Origin: Planctomycetaceae bacterium
Lineage (GTDB): Bacteria > Planctomycetota > Phycisphaerae > UBA1845 > UTPLA1
DNA length: 64,000 bases
NCBI GenBank assembly: GCA_006969385.1
Contig: CP030884.1
Location: 868,001-932,000, forward strand
Direction: 5' to 3'
The notes under the pieces: model-generated
Database searches by the model: none
What the model saw: only the letters and a program-made list of their open reading frames with translations
Told to the model about the DNA's origin: nothing
Part shown: positions 52,434 to 61,653 of the stretch, one piece after another
Position numbering within the stretch: the first letter of the stretch is position 1
Layout of the letters: every line of letters begins with the position of its first letter
Made by a program: the position numbers and the translations under genes

Positions 52434-55400
52434 CTACGGGCAGGGGCACTCGACCTCGAGCGAGATAAACCCGCGCGAGGCTTCGTCAAACGACGCCACC
52501 TGCACGAGATAATCCTGCCCGATCGTCAGGCCGCTGACGCAGACCTCGCTCAGACGGGCACCGCACGGCAGGCCAACATCTTCGCTGCAGCCGATCTCGT
52601 CACCGACCAGCACCGGGCAACCGGTCGTGTCGTACACCGCCAGCACGGTATCGACGGCGGGCGGAATCGAACCGCAGGTGGCCACGCGCGCCGTGGTGTC
52701 TTCGGCGGTGAAGCGGAACCAAAGCGTGCCGACGCCTTGCGCCGCGCCACCGGCACGACAGCTAAACGGCGGATCATCCGGCGATGTGGTCGCGGCACTG
52801 TTGTCCACAATGACGCGATCGCCGCATGTCAGTTGCAGAGCGCCACTGCATTCGTCGTTATTCAAATCGGGGCAAACGGCCATATTCACCACCAACGGCA
52901 CGAAGGCGGCGATGTCGAGACCATCGACCGCGTTGTCTTCGTTGATGTCGGCAATGCAGTCGATCAGAATGCCCAAATCGGCATCGGCCAACAGCGCCGC
53001 GACGAACGGATCGATATCGTCGAGCGTGACGCTGCCGTCGAGATTGAAATCCCCCGCACAGCACAACAATTCCGGGGGCGGCGGGCACGGGTCGGTCGAA
53101 CACATCACGCCGTCACCCTGATAGGCACCTCCCGCATTGGTACAAGCATTGGCCCGTAGCTCCGTGCAGGTGCCGTCAACAAAACAGCACGCGCCGGTCG
53201 GACATGGGCACATCAGATCGACCGTGATCGTGCCGCGCGAGGAACTATCGAACGACGCGATCTGTACGGTATAGGTCTGCCCGATTGTGAGGCCATCGAC
53301 GCAGACCTGGGCCAAGCGGCCGCACGCGCCACCGGCATCTTCAACGCAGGCGATTTCCTGCATCGGGTCGGTCGGACACATCGTGCCTTCGTACACCGCC
53401 AGTAACGTATCGTTTACCGGCGCCGCCGAGTTACACGTGCTGATCAACGCGCTATCCGCCTCCGCCACGAAGGTGTACCACACGGTGCCAACGCCCTGCG
53501 CCGGACCGTTAAAGCGGCAACTAAAGTCGGGCTCTTCCGGCGTGGTCGTGGCCGTCAGGTTATTCACGACCACCGAACTGTTGCACGTCAGCGCGATCGC
53601 ATTGACGCACAGGTCGTTAGCGGGCGGATCGGGCGGTGCCGGACACATATTCGGCATACAGCTCACGTTGTTACCGAGGTAGGCATCACCCGAGTTGAAA
53701 CAATCGAGTTGCGTTTCGATGCGACAGCTACCGTCGAACGAACAGCACGCACCCGTTAGATCGACCGGACCGATCGGGCATTCGGCATCGTTAATGAGTA
53801 GATCGACCAGCGCGGCGATGTCGCGGCTATCGATGAGCAAGTCCTGATTGGCATCAACCTGGCAGAAGATGTCGTCCATCGGATCGGGCGGCATCAGCAA
53901 GAACATCGACAATGCATCGATATCGGCCAGCGTCAGATCGCCGTCGTCATCGGCATCACCGGGACAGCACGCATCGGTGGGGGCGCAGGTGACGATCAAC
54001 TCGCCCATGCCGACGGCCCCTTCGGCACCACCGACGCGAATGAGATATTCCTCACCGGCCATCACCTGAATTGCCAACTCGGCCGCACCGCCGGGGATGC
54101 AGCCGTCGTTATCGCACGCGAGCGGGCCGCCCATCGGCGGACACATCCCTGCCGGATACACCGCCAAAGCCGCGTCAAACATCGTGTTGTCACACAGGCT
54201 CACCAGCAGTTGACCGTTGCAATCTGCCGTTACCGTGTACCACACGTCGTTATCGATTGAGATCGCACACGGCGCGCCGGGCGAGTCATCGGGACCGTCG
54301 GTCGTGGCGTCGGTCGTGTCGAACGCCACCGGCGTATCGAGGCTGATCGCGATGGCGTTTTCGCAATCGTCGTTAGCAACCGGCGGACACGTCAATTCCG
54401 AGCAAGGCTCGCCCAGCGTGAAATCTCCACCGGCCATCATGCAGTTCACTTCGGTATCGATGACGCAATTGCCCGCGCCCAAACAGCAGGCACCTTCATC
54501 CATACCGATACAACCCACGATCAACCGACCGGTGCCGACGGTATCCGTCATGGCACCGACGCGAATCAGATAGCATTGGCCGCTGACCACGGTAACCTCA
54601 ATGCGGTTCTGATTGTCGGCCGGGTCGCAACCGGCATCGATATCGCCCGAGGTACAAGCGATTTGCGTCATCGCATCGTTGGGGCACACGCACGTGTCGT
54701 AGACGACGACGTTGGCATCGAAATCCGTATCGAGACACGGCGAGATCACCAAGGTACCGTCGCACGTGGCCGTGTATTCGTACCAGATGTCGCGCTCGGC
54801 AGGCAGACAGTCCATCATCATCGGATCGACCATGGGGCCGTCGGTCGTGGCGCGCAGCGTGTCAAATTCAAACACGCCATTGGTAATCGCTAGGGCGTTC
54901 GGGCAGTCGTCGTTGATTGGCGCTTCGCACGTGACCAAATCGCAGGGGCGACCGTCGAAGTACACATCGCCGGTATCCATGCAGTCCATTTCTTCGCGCA
55001 CTTCGCATCCGTCGAGCGCATCGCAACAGGCACCCGAACCATCGGGCACGCATTCGACAAAAATCGTGCCGGTGCCACTCGCATCCGCGACGCCGCCCAC
55101 GCGAATCAGGAAGCACTCACCCGATAGCACCGACAGCGTTAGCTCCGAAGGTCCGCCGGCCACGCCGCAACCGTCGTCATCGCAAGCGAGCGGGTCGTTC
55201 ATCACAGGGCAAACCGGACCGGACATGCAATCGTCATCGTAAACGGCCACCGACGAATCGAAGCTGGTGCCGCCGCAAAGGCTGACGGTCAATTCACCAT
55301 CGCAGTCGGCGGTATAGCGGAACCAAATATCGTTGGTCACTTCGATGCAGGGGCTGTCGGGTTGTTCGTCGGCGCTGGTCGTCGCCAACGTCGTATCGAA

Positions 55401-57290
55401 ATTGGTGAAGCCGTTCATCAACGGGACGGCGTCAACGCACTCATCGTTGGTGGGCATCGGACAGGTGATCGGCGAACACGGCTGGTCGGCAGTGAAATCG
55501 CCGCCGGTCGCCATACAGTCGATTTCATTCACGACTTCGCAAAAACCGGCCGGGTTGCAACACGCACCCAAGTCCGCCGGTACGCAACCGACGATCAGCG
55601 TGCCGTCACCTTCGGCCAAGCCAGCGCCGCCGACGCGAACCAAATAGCACTCGCCTTCGGAAACCGTGAATTGCACCTGAGCGTCATCGCCAACGCAGCC
55701 GCTGTTGTTATCGCAGGCAAGCACCGGGCCGAGTTGATCGCCGCAGAAACAACCATCGTAAACTTGAATTGCCGAATCGAAATCGGTCGCCACACACGTC
55801 GAGATCGTCGCCGTGCCAGTGCACGGTGCGACATAGCGGAACCATAAGTCTTGGTTAACGTTCGTGCATATACCGCCGGGCGAATCGAGCGGGCCATCCG
55901 TATTGGCATTGAGGTTTGAGAACGGAATAATCGCGTCGGGGCCGATCACAATCGCATCCTGACACAAGTCGTTGGGCGCCGGACAGGCCGCCGTCAAACA
56001 ATCGCCCGCCAACCAGAGGCCCGCCAGCATCGAACATTCCGTCGGCGTTGCTTCGGTACAGACGCCTTCATCCTGACAGCACGCGCCGATGTCGGTCGTG
56101 CCGCACGGCGGCTCCAGCGTGAAGCAGGTTGCGTTGGCATCGAACCGTGCCCCCACTGCGAAACAATCGAAGAGGTTAACGTTATCCGTACAGGTGCCCA
56201 TCAAATCGTCGCAGCAAGCACCGAGGATCTCCGGGCACGTGATATCCGCACATTCCGCGTTGACGGCGGCAATCGTGAACGGATTGATCGCGAAGCAGGC
56301 CTCGACCGAATCGAGGTCGGTGCACTCGTCATTCAATAAATCGCAGCAGGCCACTTCCGTCGGCTCGACGTCTTCACCAAACAACTGGAAGGAAAGATCG
56401 CGCTGCGTGAAAGGTGCCGGCGCGTTGGGGCAGTCGATGTTTTGCGCGTTGCCCGAACTGGCCGACCAGAAATCGAAACCGAGCGACGGGAAACCGAAAT
56501 GGGCAACAAATCCGTTGTTTTCTTCCGAGATGTTCCAACTGCTCTGCGGCGGACCGGCAAAACGCGGAATGACCGCCAACCAATAAATGCGGTTCTTCTC
56601 GATGGTGAAATCGACCGGAATGTCGACGATAAAGCGACCGTTACAACTGCTGTTAACCGCCGTTTCCGTGATTTGGTCGGCGGCCACGACTTGAACGGCG
56701 GCCGGATCGCCGAGAAACGAAATCATGCTCAACGGGTTGGTCGGATCGACAAATGGTTGGCCGTCGGGAATATCCAGAGGTGAGTTGTCGAACACGACGA
56801 CGTAAACGCTTTGCCACGTGGCGACTGGCGCGGGATTTGGGTCACCACCCGTGCCGAAAAAAGCCGTCGCCACGCGCACGTTGGTAATGCGCGCGTTGAG
56901 AAACGGATTGAACGGATCTTCCAGCGTAAAGTCATCGGCAATGGCGGCGAAGAAACGAAACGCACCGCTCGCACCATCGGCAGCCAAACTAAACTGGGCC
57001 GAGTTATCGAAACCTTGATCGTCGAGCGGCATACCGTTGTCGTATAACAACGACGCAACCGGCGTCACGCCGCCGCGCGGCGCGCCGCGAACCGGACCGC
57101 GCGACCAAACCGATTTAACGCTCGGTAGGTTGGGCCGCGTAACGGGATAAAGTTGTCCGGAATCGGAACCGGGGCCGAGTAACGGGCCTTCGGCCGCCGC
57201 GGGTTGCGTCAACAAGCCGAGACTTACCAAAACGAGCGCGGCGCGCACGATCAACCGCGGTTGCAAAACGTGACGTAAGCTAAGGCCCAT
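52434..57290 (-). CDS. Giant secreted cysteine-rich mosaic protein with dockerin-like EF-hands
   Basis: A 1,618-residue protein with a signal peptide (cleavage near PAAA, residue 33). An N-terminal beta domain (about 45-300) is followed by eight cysteine modules of 36-41 residues, each opening ACC (seven of them GACC) and mostly closing CP. Six beta-sandwich modules of about 100 residues (opening NDxCxxA, with DIWF/DIWY, AVYD and CYLIRVG) alternate with them. Two dockerin-like EF-hand pairs lie after module 6 (GDADDDGDLTLADID and DANQDLLIDSRDIA) and after module 8 (GDFNLDGSVTLDDID and DINEDNAVDGLDIA). No cell-sorting signal is seen at the C-terminus. GGAG lies nine bases before the ATG at 57290. 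It is probably a calcium-binding, disulfide-rich extracellular structural or adhesion protein. No enzyme motif was found. Confidence 0.85.
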   Translation of the reverse strand: MGLSLRHVLQPRLIVRAALVLVSLGLLTQPAAAEGPLLGPGSDSGQLYPVTRPNLPSVKSVWSRGPVRGAPRGGVTPVASLLYDNGMPLDDQGFDNSAQFSLAADGASGAFRFFAAIADDFTLEDPFNPFLNARITNVRVATAFFGTGGDPNPAPVATWQSVYVVVFDNSPLDIPDGQPFVDPTNPLSMISFLGDPAAVQVVAADQITETAVNSSCNGRFIVDIPVDFTIEKNRIYWLAVIPRFAGPPQSSWNISEENNGFVAHFGFPSLGFDFWSASSGNAQNIDCPNAPAPFTQRDLSFQLFGEDVEPTEVACCDLLNDECTDLDSVEACFAINPFTIAAVNAECADITCPEILGACCDDLMGTCTDNVNLFDCFAVGARFDANATCFTLEPPCGTTDIGACCQDEGVCTEATPTECSMLAGLWLAGDCLTAACPAPNDLCQDAIVIGPDAIIPFSNLNANTDGPLDSPGGICTNVNQDLWFRYVAPCTGTATISTCVATDFDSAIQVYDGCFCGDQLGPVLACDNNSGCVGDDAQVQFTVSEGECYLVRVGGAGLAEGDGTLIVGCVPADLGACCNPAGFCEVVNEIDCMATGGDFTADQPCSPITCPMPTNDECVDAVPLMNGFTNFDTTLATTSADEQPDSPCIEVTNDIWFRYTADCDGELTVSLCGGTSFDSSVAVYDDDCMSGPVCPVMNDPLACDDDGCGVAGGPSELTLSVLSGECFLIRVGGVADASGTGTIFVECVPDGSGACCDALDGCEVREEMDCMDTGDVYFDGRPCDLVTCEAPINDDCPNALAITNGVFEFDTLRATTDGPMVDPMMMDCLPAERDIWYEYTATCDGTLVISPCLDTDFDANVVVYDTCVCPNDAMTQIACTSGDIDAGCDPADNQNRIEVTVVSGQCYLIRVGAMTDTVGTGRLIVGCIGMDEGACCLGAGNCVIDTEVNCMMAGGDFTLGEPCSELTCPPVANDDCENAIAISLDTPVAFDTTDATTDGPDDSPGAPCAISIDNDVWYTVTADCNGQLLVSLCDNTMFDAALAVYPAGMCPPMGGPLACDNDGCIPGGAAELAIQVMAGEEYLIRVGGAEGAVGMGELIVTCAPTDACCPGDADDDGDLTLADIDALSMFLLMPPDPMDDIFCQVDANQDLLIDSRDIAALVDLLINDAECPIGPVDLTGACCSFDGSCRIETQLDCFNSGDAYLGNNVSCMPNMCPAPPDPPANDLCVNAIALTCNSSVVVNNLTATTTPEEPDFSCRFNGPAQGVGTVWYTFVAEADSALISTCNSAAPVNDTLLAVYEGTMCPTDPMQEIACVEDAGGACGRLAQVCVDGLTIGQTYTVQIASFDSSSRGTITVDLMCPCPTGACCFVDGTCTELRANACTNAGGAYQGDGVMCSTDPCPPPPELLCCAGDFNLDGSVTLDDIDPFVAALLADADLGILIDCIADINEDNAVDGLDIAAFVPLVVNMAVCPDLNNDECSGALQLTCGDRVIVDNSAATTSPDDPPFSCRAGGAAQGVGTLWFRFTAEDTTARVATCGSIPPAVDTVLAVYDTTGCPVLVGDEIGCSEDVGLPCGARLSEVCVSGLTIGQDYLVQVASFDEASRGFISLEVECPCP

Positions 57291-57709
57291 CGGACCGGTC
57301 TCCCCAATTGAGTGTTGCGTCGGAATTGAGGACACCGTCGCGCCGCGTCGTGCGGTGCGCAGCTTCGCCCCCAATCCTCCCGGTTCGCTAAAAATTTTGA
57401 TCTTGCCCCTGGGTGTTTGCGCACAACGCCGTTGTCGACGTCACGTAACACCAGCCCGGATTCATTGCGGCTTCTTTGCTACCTACCAGCCGGATAGTCC
57501 GGCATCGGGAAGAATCGCGAGCGCGGCGGCTGGAATGTCCCCTCAAGCCGCGCAAAGGCATGAACTTCTCAGTATAACCCGGTGGGTTTTTCAATAATAG
57601 GCTCGCGACCGACAGGGCAAGTTCGTCACCGATAAAAATTGACGCCACTGCAGAGGTGGCCTGGCTGGTACACGCCGATCTTCGATGAACACGCCCGAAT
57701 CGCCCCCAT
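57291..57709. other. 419-bp spacer between mfd and the giant protein gene, no recognised gene
   Basis: The promoter of the giant gene is expected here. A short hairpin AACCC/GGGTT with a T-run (57576-57591) faces the wrong way to end any visible gene. Nothing else was supportable. Confidence 0.4.
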
Positions 57710-60700
57710 TTAATCGTCTCGACGACGTCGGCGGCGCTTTTTCCGGACGGGCGCATCCGCTGGTCGCGCATTGGGCGTGGCGCGCAAGGGGGCAGAGGGC
57801 TTTCGCAGCGCACGCGGCCCAACCTCATGGGTGTCGACCACCTTCACCGACGGTACCGCCGTCTTCTCGGGCTTGACCACCTGCTGCCGCTCGTTGCGCA
57901 GCAAATTTCGCAACACCGGCAAGAGCGAGTCGCCATGGAAGTAATGCTCGGGCAAGCGCCAATGCAACACGCCCGGGTCGGCCATGCTCGCCCGACCGCC
58001 CGAGGCCTCGAACAGTTTTTCCAGACGCTTCAACTCGCCGGTCACATGAAACACCACGTCCGGTTCCTTGCGAATGATCGTCGTAATACCAAAGTCGGAC
58101 GCGCGCACGCGAATTTCGGCCAGTGACAGCAACGTCGCTACCGAATCGGGCACCGGACCGAACGCATCGCGCAGGTCCGATTCGAGTTGCTCGACGTCGG
58201 TCACCGTGCGGCAGGCTGCGAAGCGACGATAGGTCTCCATGCGTTGGCGATCGGACGTGATGTAACCGCGCGGCACCGTGGCATCGACATCAAGTTCGAG
58301 ATGTACGGTCGGGCGTTCATCGACTGCGTCGCCGCGCATACGCTTCACGCAGCGCTCCAACATTTGGCAATACAGGTCGTAACCGACGGCGGCGATTTCG
58401 CCGGATTGTTCCGAGCCAAGGATGTTGCCCGCGCCGCGAATCTCCAGATCGCGCATCGCGATGCGAAAGCCCGCGCCTAACTCGCTGCATTGCTCAATCG
58501 CCTTTAAACGTCTCGCCGCGCCTTCCGTCACCGGGCGCGACCCGTCGAGCAACAAATAGCAATACGCGCGGTTCTTATACCGCCCCACGCGACCGCGCAG
58601 TTGATGCAGATCGGCCAGACCAAAGCGGTCGGCATGATCGATGATCATGGTGTTGGCATTGGGAATATCGAGCCCCGCTTCGATAATCGTGGTCGACACC
58701 AAGATGTCCGCTTCGTGCTTGACGAAGCGCGTCATCACATCTTCGAGTTCTTCGCCCGACATTTGCCCGTGACCAACGACGATGCGCACATCGGGCACCA
58801 GCGTCGCCAGCTTGGTGGCGATATCGTGAATACTGTGCACGCGGTTGTGCACGAAGAAGATCTGACCGTCACGGTTTAACTCGCGCACGATGGCTTCGCG
58901 TACCAACTCGTCGCTCCACGACGTCACACGCGTCACGATCGAACGCCGATCCATCGGTGGCGTGGCCAAACTCGATATATCGCGCAATCCGATCATCGAC
59001 AGATGCAACGTCCGCGGAATCGGCGTGGCAGTAAGCGTTAACACATCGACCGTCGTGCGCAATGTTTTCAATCGCTCTTTGTGCTCGACGCCGAAGCGTT
59101 GCTCTTCGTCGATGATGGCCAAGCCCAAGTCAGCAAAAGATACATCCTTCGACAAAATGCGATGCGTGCCGATCAGAATGTCGACCTGGCCCTTGCGCGC
59201 CGCCGCGATGATCTGCTTCTGCTCCGCGGTCGAGCGAAAGCGATTCAAGCACTCGATGCGAAATGGGTATTCCGCCATGCGTTGCCGAAACGTTCGGTAA
59301 TGCTGCTCGGCCAGCACGGTGGTCGGCACCAAGACCGCCACTTGGCGGCCGAACTCGATCACCTTAAAGGCCGCGCGAATTGCCAACTCGGTCTTGCCGA
59401 AGCCCACATCACCGCAGACCAAACGATCCATCGGTCGCTCGGCTTGCTGGTCACCTTTAATCGCGTCCATCGCCGCCAACTGATCGACGGTCGGGTTGTA
59501 CGAAAAGGCGTCTTCAAACTCTTGCTGCCAATGCGTATCGCGTGGATAGGCCACGCCGGGGCTGCTGGCGCGCTCGGCTTGAATGCGCAACAAATCGGAC
59601 GCCAAATCCGTGAGCGCTTCTTCGACCTTGTCCTTCGTTTTTTGCCAGCGCGTGCCGCCCAGTTTCGACAGTGGCGGGCGCGCCGCACGCGGGCCGATGT
59701 ACTTCTGTACCAAGTCGATCTGCGTAACGGGCACGTGCAGACCCGCACCTTCGGCGAAACGTAATGACAAAAACTCTTCGGCATGACGCGTACCGCGCTT
59801 GGTCAGCGTGCGCAGGCCGGTGAACTTGGCAACGCCATGCACCACATGCACGACGTAATCGCCTTCCTTCAAATCGAGAAACGAATCGATTGGTCGCCCG
59901 GCGGTCACGGGCCGCAGCCGCCGATTGCGCACGTCGCGATGAAAGATTTCGTGATGCGTTAAAAATAGACACGCATCTTTATTCGCGACTTGCGAATCCG
60001 CTTCGCGCTTACCCCATTGAAAACCCTCGTGAATCAACCCGAGTTCGAGATCGAGTTGTTCAGGAACCGCCGTTTCCCGCTGTTCGGCGGCTTCGGTTAG
60101 CAACTCGTGCAAGCGATCGCGTTCCCCAGCATTTTCGCAATACACGCAAACCGGTTGCGTTTGGGCAAGGCTTAATAGCTGTAGCGCCGCATCACCGGGC
60201 TTCACGTCAAACGTAGGTGACGGTCCGGCGGGCAGTACGACGGTGTCGGCGTCTTTTACGGAAGCGGATGGAAAACGACTGAGATGCAATTGCTGAAACG
60301 GTTCGGCGTTCTTCATCAACGCCTCGAACGTGAAATAGCCCACGGGTTGATCCATGCGTTCGAGCATGGTGCGCGCGACCTCTGCCACCTCCATCGGCTC
60401 GATCATCACCATCAAGGTGTCGGTGGATAGGTAATTAAAAAAGCAGCATGTCTTGTGCGGATCGGCACCGGACGATGCGCTCACGCGGGTGATCTGAGCG
60501 TCCCGCACCGTGTGGGTGCTGCGCTGCGTGGCAACATCAAAGCGACGTATCGATTCCAACTCGTCGCCGAAGAACTCCAACCGCAGCGGATCGCGATCCG
60601 GCGAATCGAAAATATCGAGAATGCCGCCGCGGATGGCGAAGTCCCCGGGTTGCTCGACCTGATCCAAGCGCTCGAAACCACGCGCGACCAGCCACTCGGC

Positions 60701-61150
60701 GACGTGCTGCATGTCGTATTCATTTTCGACAGCCAACGCCAACGTGTTGTCGCTCAGTGCAACTGCCGTCGGCACGGCTTGCAGCAATGCCTGAATCGGT
60801 GCCACGATCGGGGCCGTTGCGCTGGCAGTGTGCAAATGTGCACATAACGCCGCGCGTGCTTGCGCCGATTCGATGTCGTCGTCGCCCGTCGTGATATGGG
60901 CCTCCGCCGCCGGTAAGAAGTCGATGCGTCCGAGAAGCGATTCGAGATCGTCGCGCAGCGTATCCGCCTGCTCGGCATGGCCACATATGGCCAAGAGCGG
61001 TCGCTGCGAAATTTTCAACAATTGCGCGAGAGAGAAAGCGGCGCACGACCCCCACAGCCCGTGCGCGGCCAAACGGGCATCGCCAGCCTGCAAGCGGGAT
61101 TTGAGGGTTTGAAATGCCGGATTCGCCGCAAAGCGGGTCGCACCACTCAC
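57710..61150 (-). CDS. mfd: Transcription-repair coupling factor Mfd
   Basis: A 1,146-residue translocase that removes stalled RNA polymerase and recruits UvrA. The order is as in E. coli (1,148 residues): UvrB-like N-terminal domains (about 1-370), the RNA-polymerase-interaction domain near 425-450 (LKEGDYVVHVVHGVAKF), the RecG-like motor with GDVGFGKTE near 580 and IIDEEQRFG near 678, and a C-terminal TRCF domain. The start is GTG at 61150, with GAGG upstream. An in-frame TTG further upstream would add 33 unusual residues. The tail is basic, rich in Arg and Lys. Confidence 0.96.
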   Translation of the reverse strand: MSGATRFAANPAFQTLKSRLQAGDARLAAHGLWGSCAAFSLAQLLKISQRPLLAICGHAEQADTLRDDLESLLGRIDFLPAAEAHITTGDDDIESAQARAALCAHLHTASATAPIVAPIQALLQAVPTAVALSDNTLALAVENEYDMQHVAEWLVARGFERLDQVEQPGDFAIRGGILDIFDSPDRDPLRLEFFGDELESIRRFDVATQRSTHTVRDAQITRVSASSGADPHKTCCFFNYLSTDTLMVMIEPMEVAEVARTMLERMDQPVGYFTFEALMKNAEPFQQLHLSRFPSASVKDADTVVLPAGPSPTFDVKPGDAALQLLSLAQTQPVCVYCENAGERDRLHELLTEAAEQRETAVPEQLDLELGLIHEGFQWGKREADSQVANKDACLFLTHHEIFHRDVRNRRLRPVTAGRPIDSFLDLKEGDYVVHVVHGVAKFTGLRTLTKRGTRHAEEFLSLRFAEGAGLHVPVTQIDLVQKYIGPRAARPPLSKLGGTRWQKTKDKVEEALTDLASDLLRIQAERASSPGVAYPRDTHWQQEFEDAFSYNPTVDQLAAMDAIKGDQQAERPMDRLVCGDVGFGKTELAIRAAFKVIEFGRQVAVLVPTTVLAEQHYRTFRQRMAEYPFRIECLNRFRSTAEQKQIIAAARKGQVDILIGTHRILSKDVSFADLGLAIIDEEQRFGVEHKERLKTLRTTVDVLTLTATPIPRTLHLSMIGLRDISSLATPPMDRRSIVTRVTSWSDELVREAIVRELNRDGQIFFVHNRVHSIHDIATKLATLVPDVRIVVGHGQMSGEELEDVMTRFVKHEADILVSTTIIEAGLDIPNANTMIIDHADRFGLADLHQLRGRVGRYKNRAYCYLLLDGSRPVTEGAARRLKAIEQCSELGAGFRIAMRDLEIRGAGNILGSEQSGEIAAVGYDLYCQMLERCVKRMRGDAVDERPTVHLELDVDATVPRGYITSDRQRMETYRRFAACRTVTDVEQLESDLRDAFGPVPDSVATLLSLAEIRVRASDFGITTIIRKEPDVVFHVTGELKRLEKLFEASGGRASMADPGVLHWRLPEHYFHGDSLLPVLRNLLRNERQQVVKPEKTAVPSVKVVDTHEVGPRALRKPSAPLRATPNARPADAPVRKKRRRRRRDD

Positions 61151-61653
61151 AATCGAATTATTCCTCGGACCGGTAAGTTTCGCAACGATTGATCGCTTAT
61201 GCGGAATGTAGGCCAACAAGTATCGGCTTCGACTACCGGAGCGTACCAAAATCGGATTTTCGTCAAACGTTTACACCAATTATTGGCAGCGCCTACAATC
61301 TTGCATGTGGCTTAGCCTTCGGGGTAAGTTCTAAACAGGGTGGTAAAGCAAAAACTGTGGGGTGGCATCGGCCCATCTGATGCTCTGGGGTGATCGGCGG
61401 GAATGGTGGCCGATCGACAAGCTCGAAATCCCTTGCATTCCAACACCGGCTACGCGCTGGCTATCGTTTCGACGTAGGTCTCGATCCTGTATCGACCCAA
61501 CCTGTGCCGACACATTTTGCTGCATCATAAAAACTGGTTCGTTCAATCGATCGCGATGAATCGCGCCGGTTGAATCCAAATACGCCCGATGTCGGCATCG
61601 ACGCCGCTGAAGGACGCGACGATCGCAATACATTCGATACGGAGTTATTTCAG
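61151..61653. other. 503-bp spacer with possible structured leader
   Basis: It lies between mfd (minus) and the metalloprotease gene (plus). Three hairpins lie downstream of a promoter-like sequence: 61310-61329 (TTCG tetraloop), 61365-61383 (GCATC/GATGC) and 61392-61415 (GATCGGC/GCCGATC). If transcribed from 61306, the leader would be about 350 bases. Confidence 0.4.
61270..61299 (+). promoter_or_regulatory. Promoter-like sequence upstream of the metalloprotease gene
   Basis: The -35 is TTTACA (five of six), the spacer is 18 bp and the -10 is TACAAT (five of six). It would give a long leader of about 350 bases before the ATG at 61654. Confidence 0.5.

Noticed and set aside
52430..52446. Similarity to the GGTGCCCCTGCCC repeat at the 3' end of the giant gene
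   Set aside because: It lies over the last codons and the stop (Cys-Pro-Cys-Pro), so coding constraint explains the sequence well enough.
57576..57591. Hairpin AACCC/GGGTT followed by T residues, resembling a plus-strand terminator
   Set aside because: There is no plus-strand gene upstream of it, and the stem is only five base pairs.
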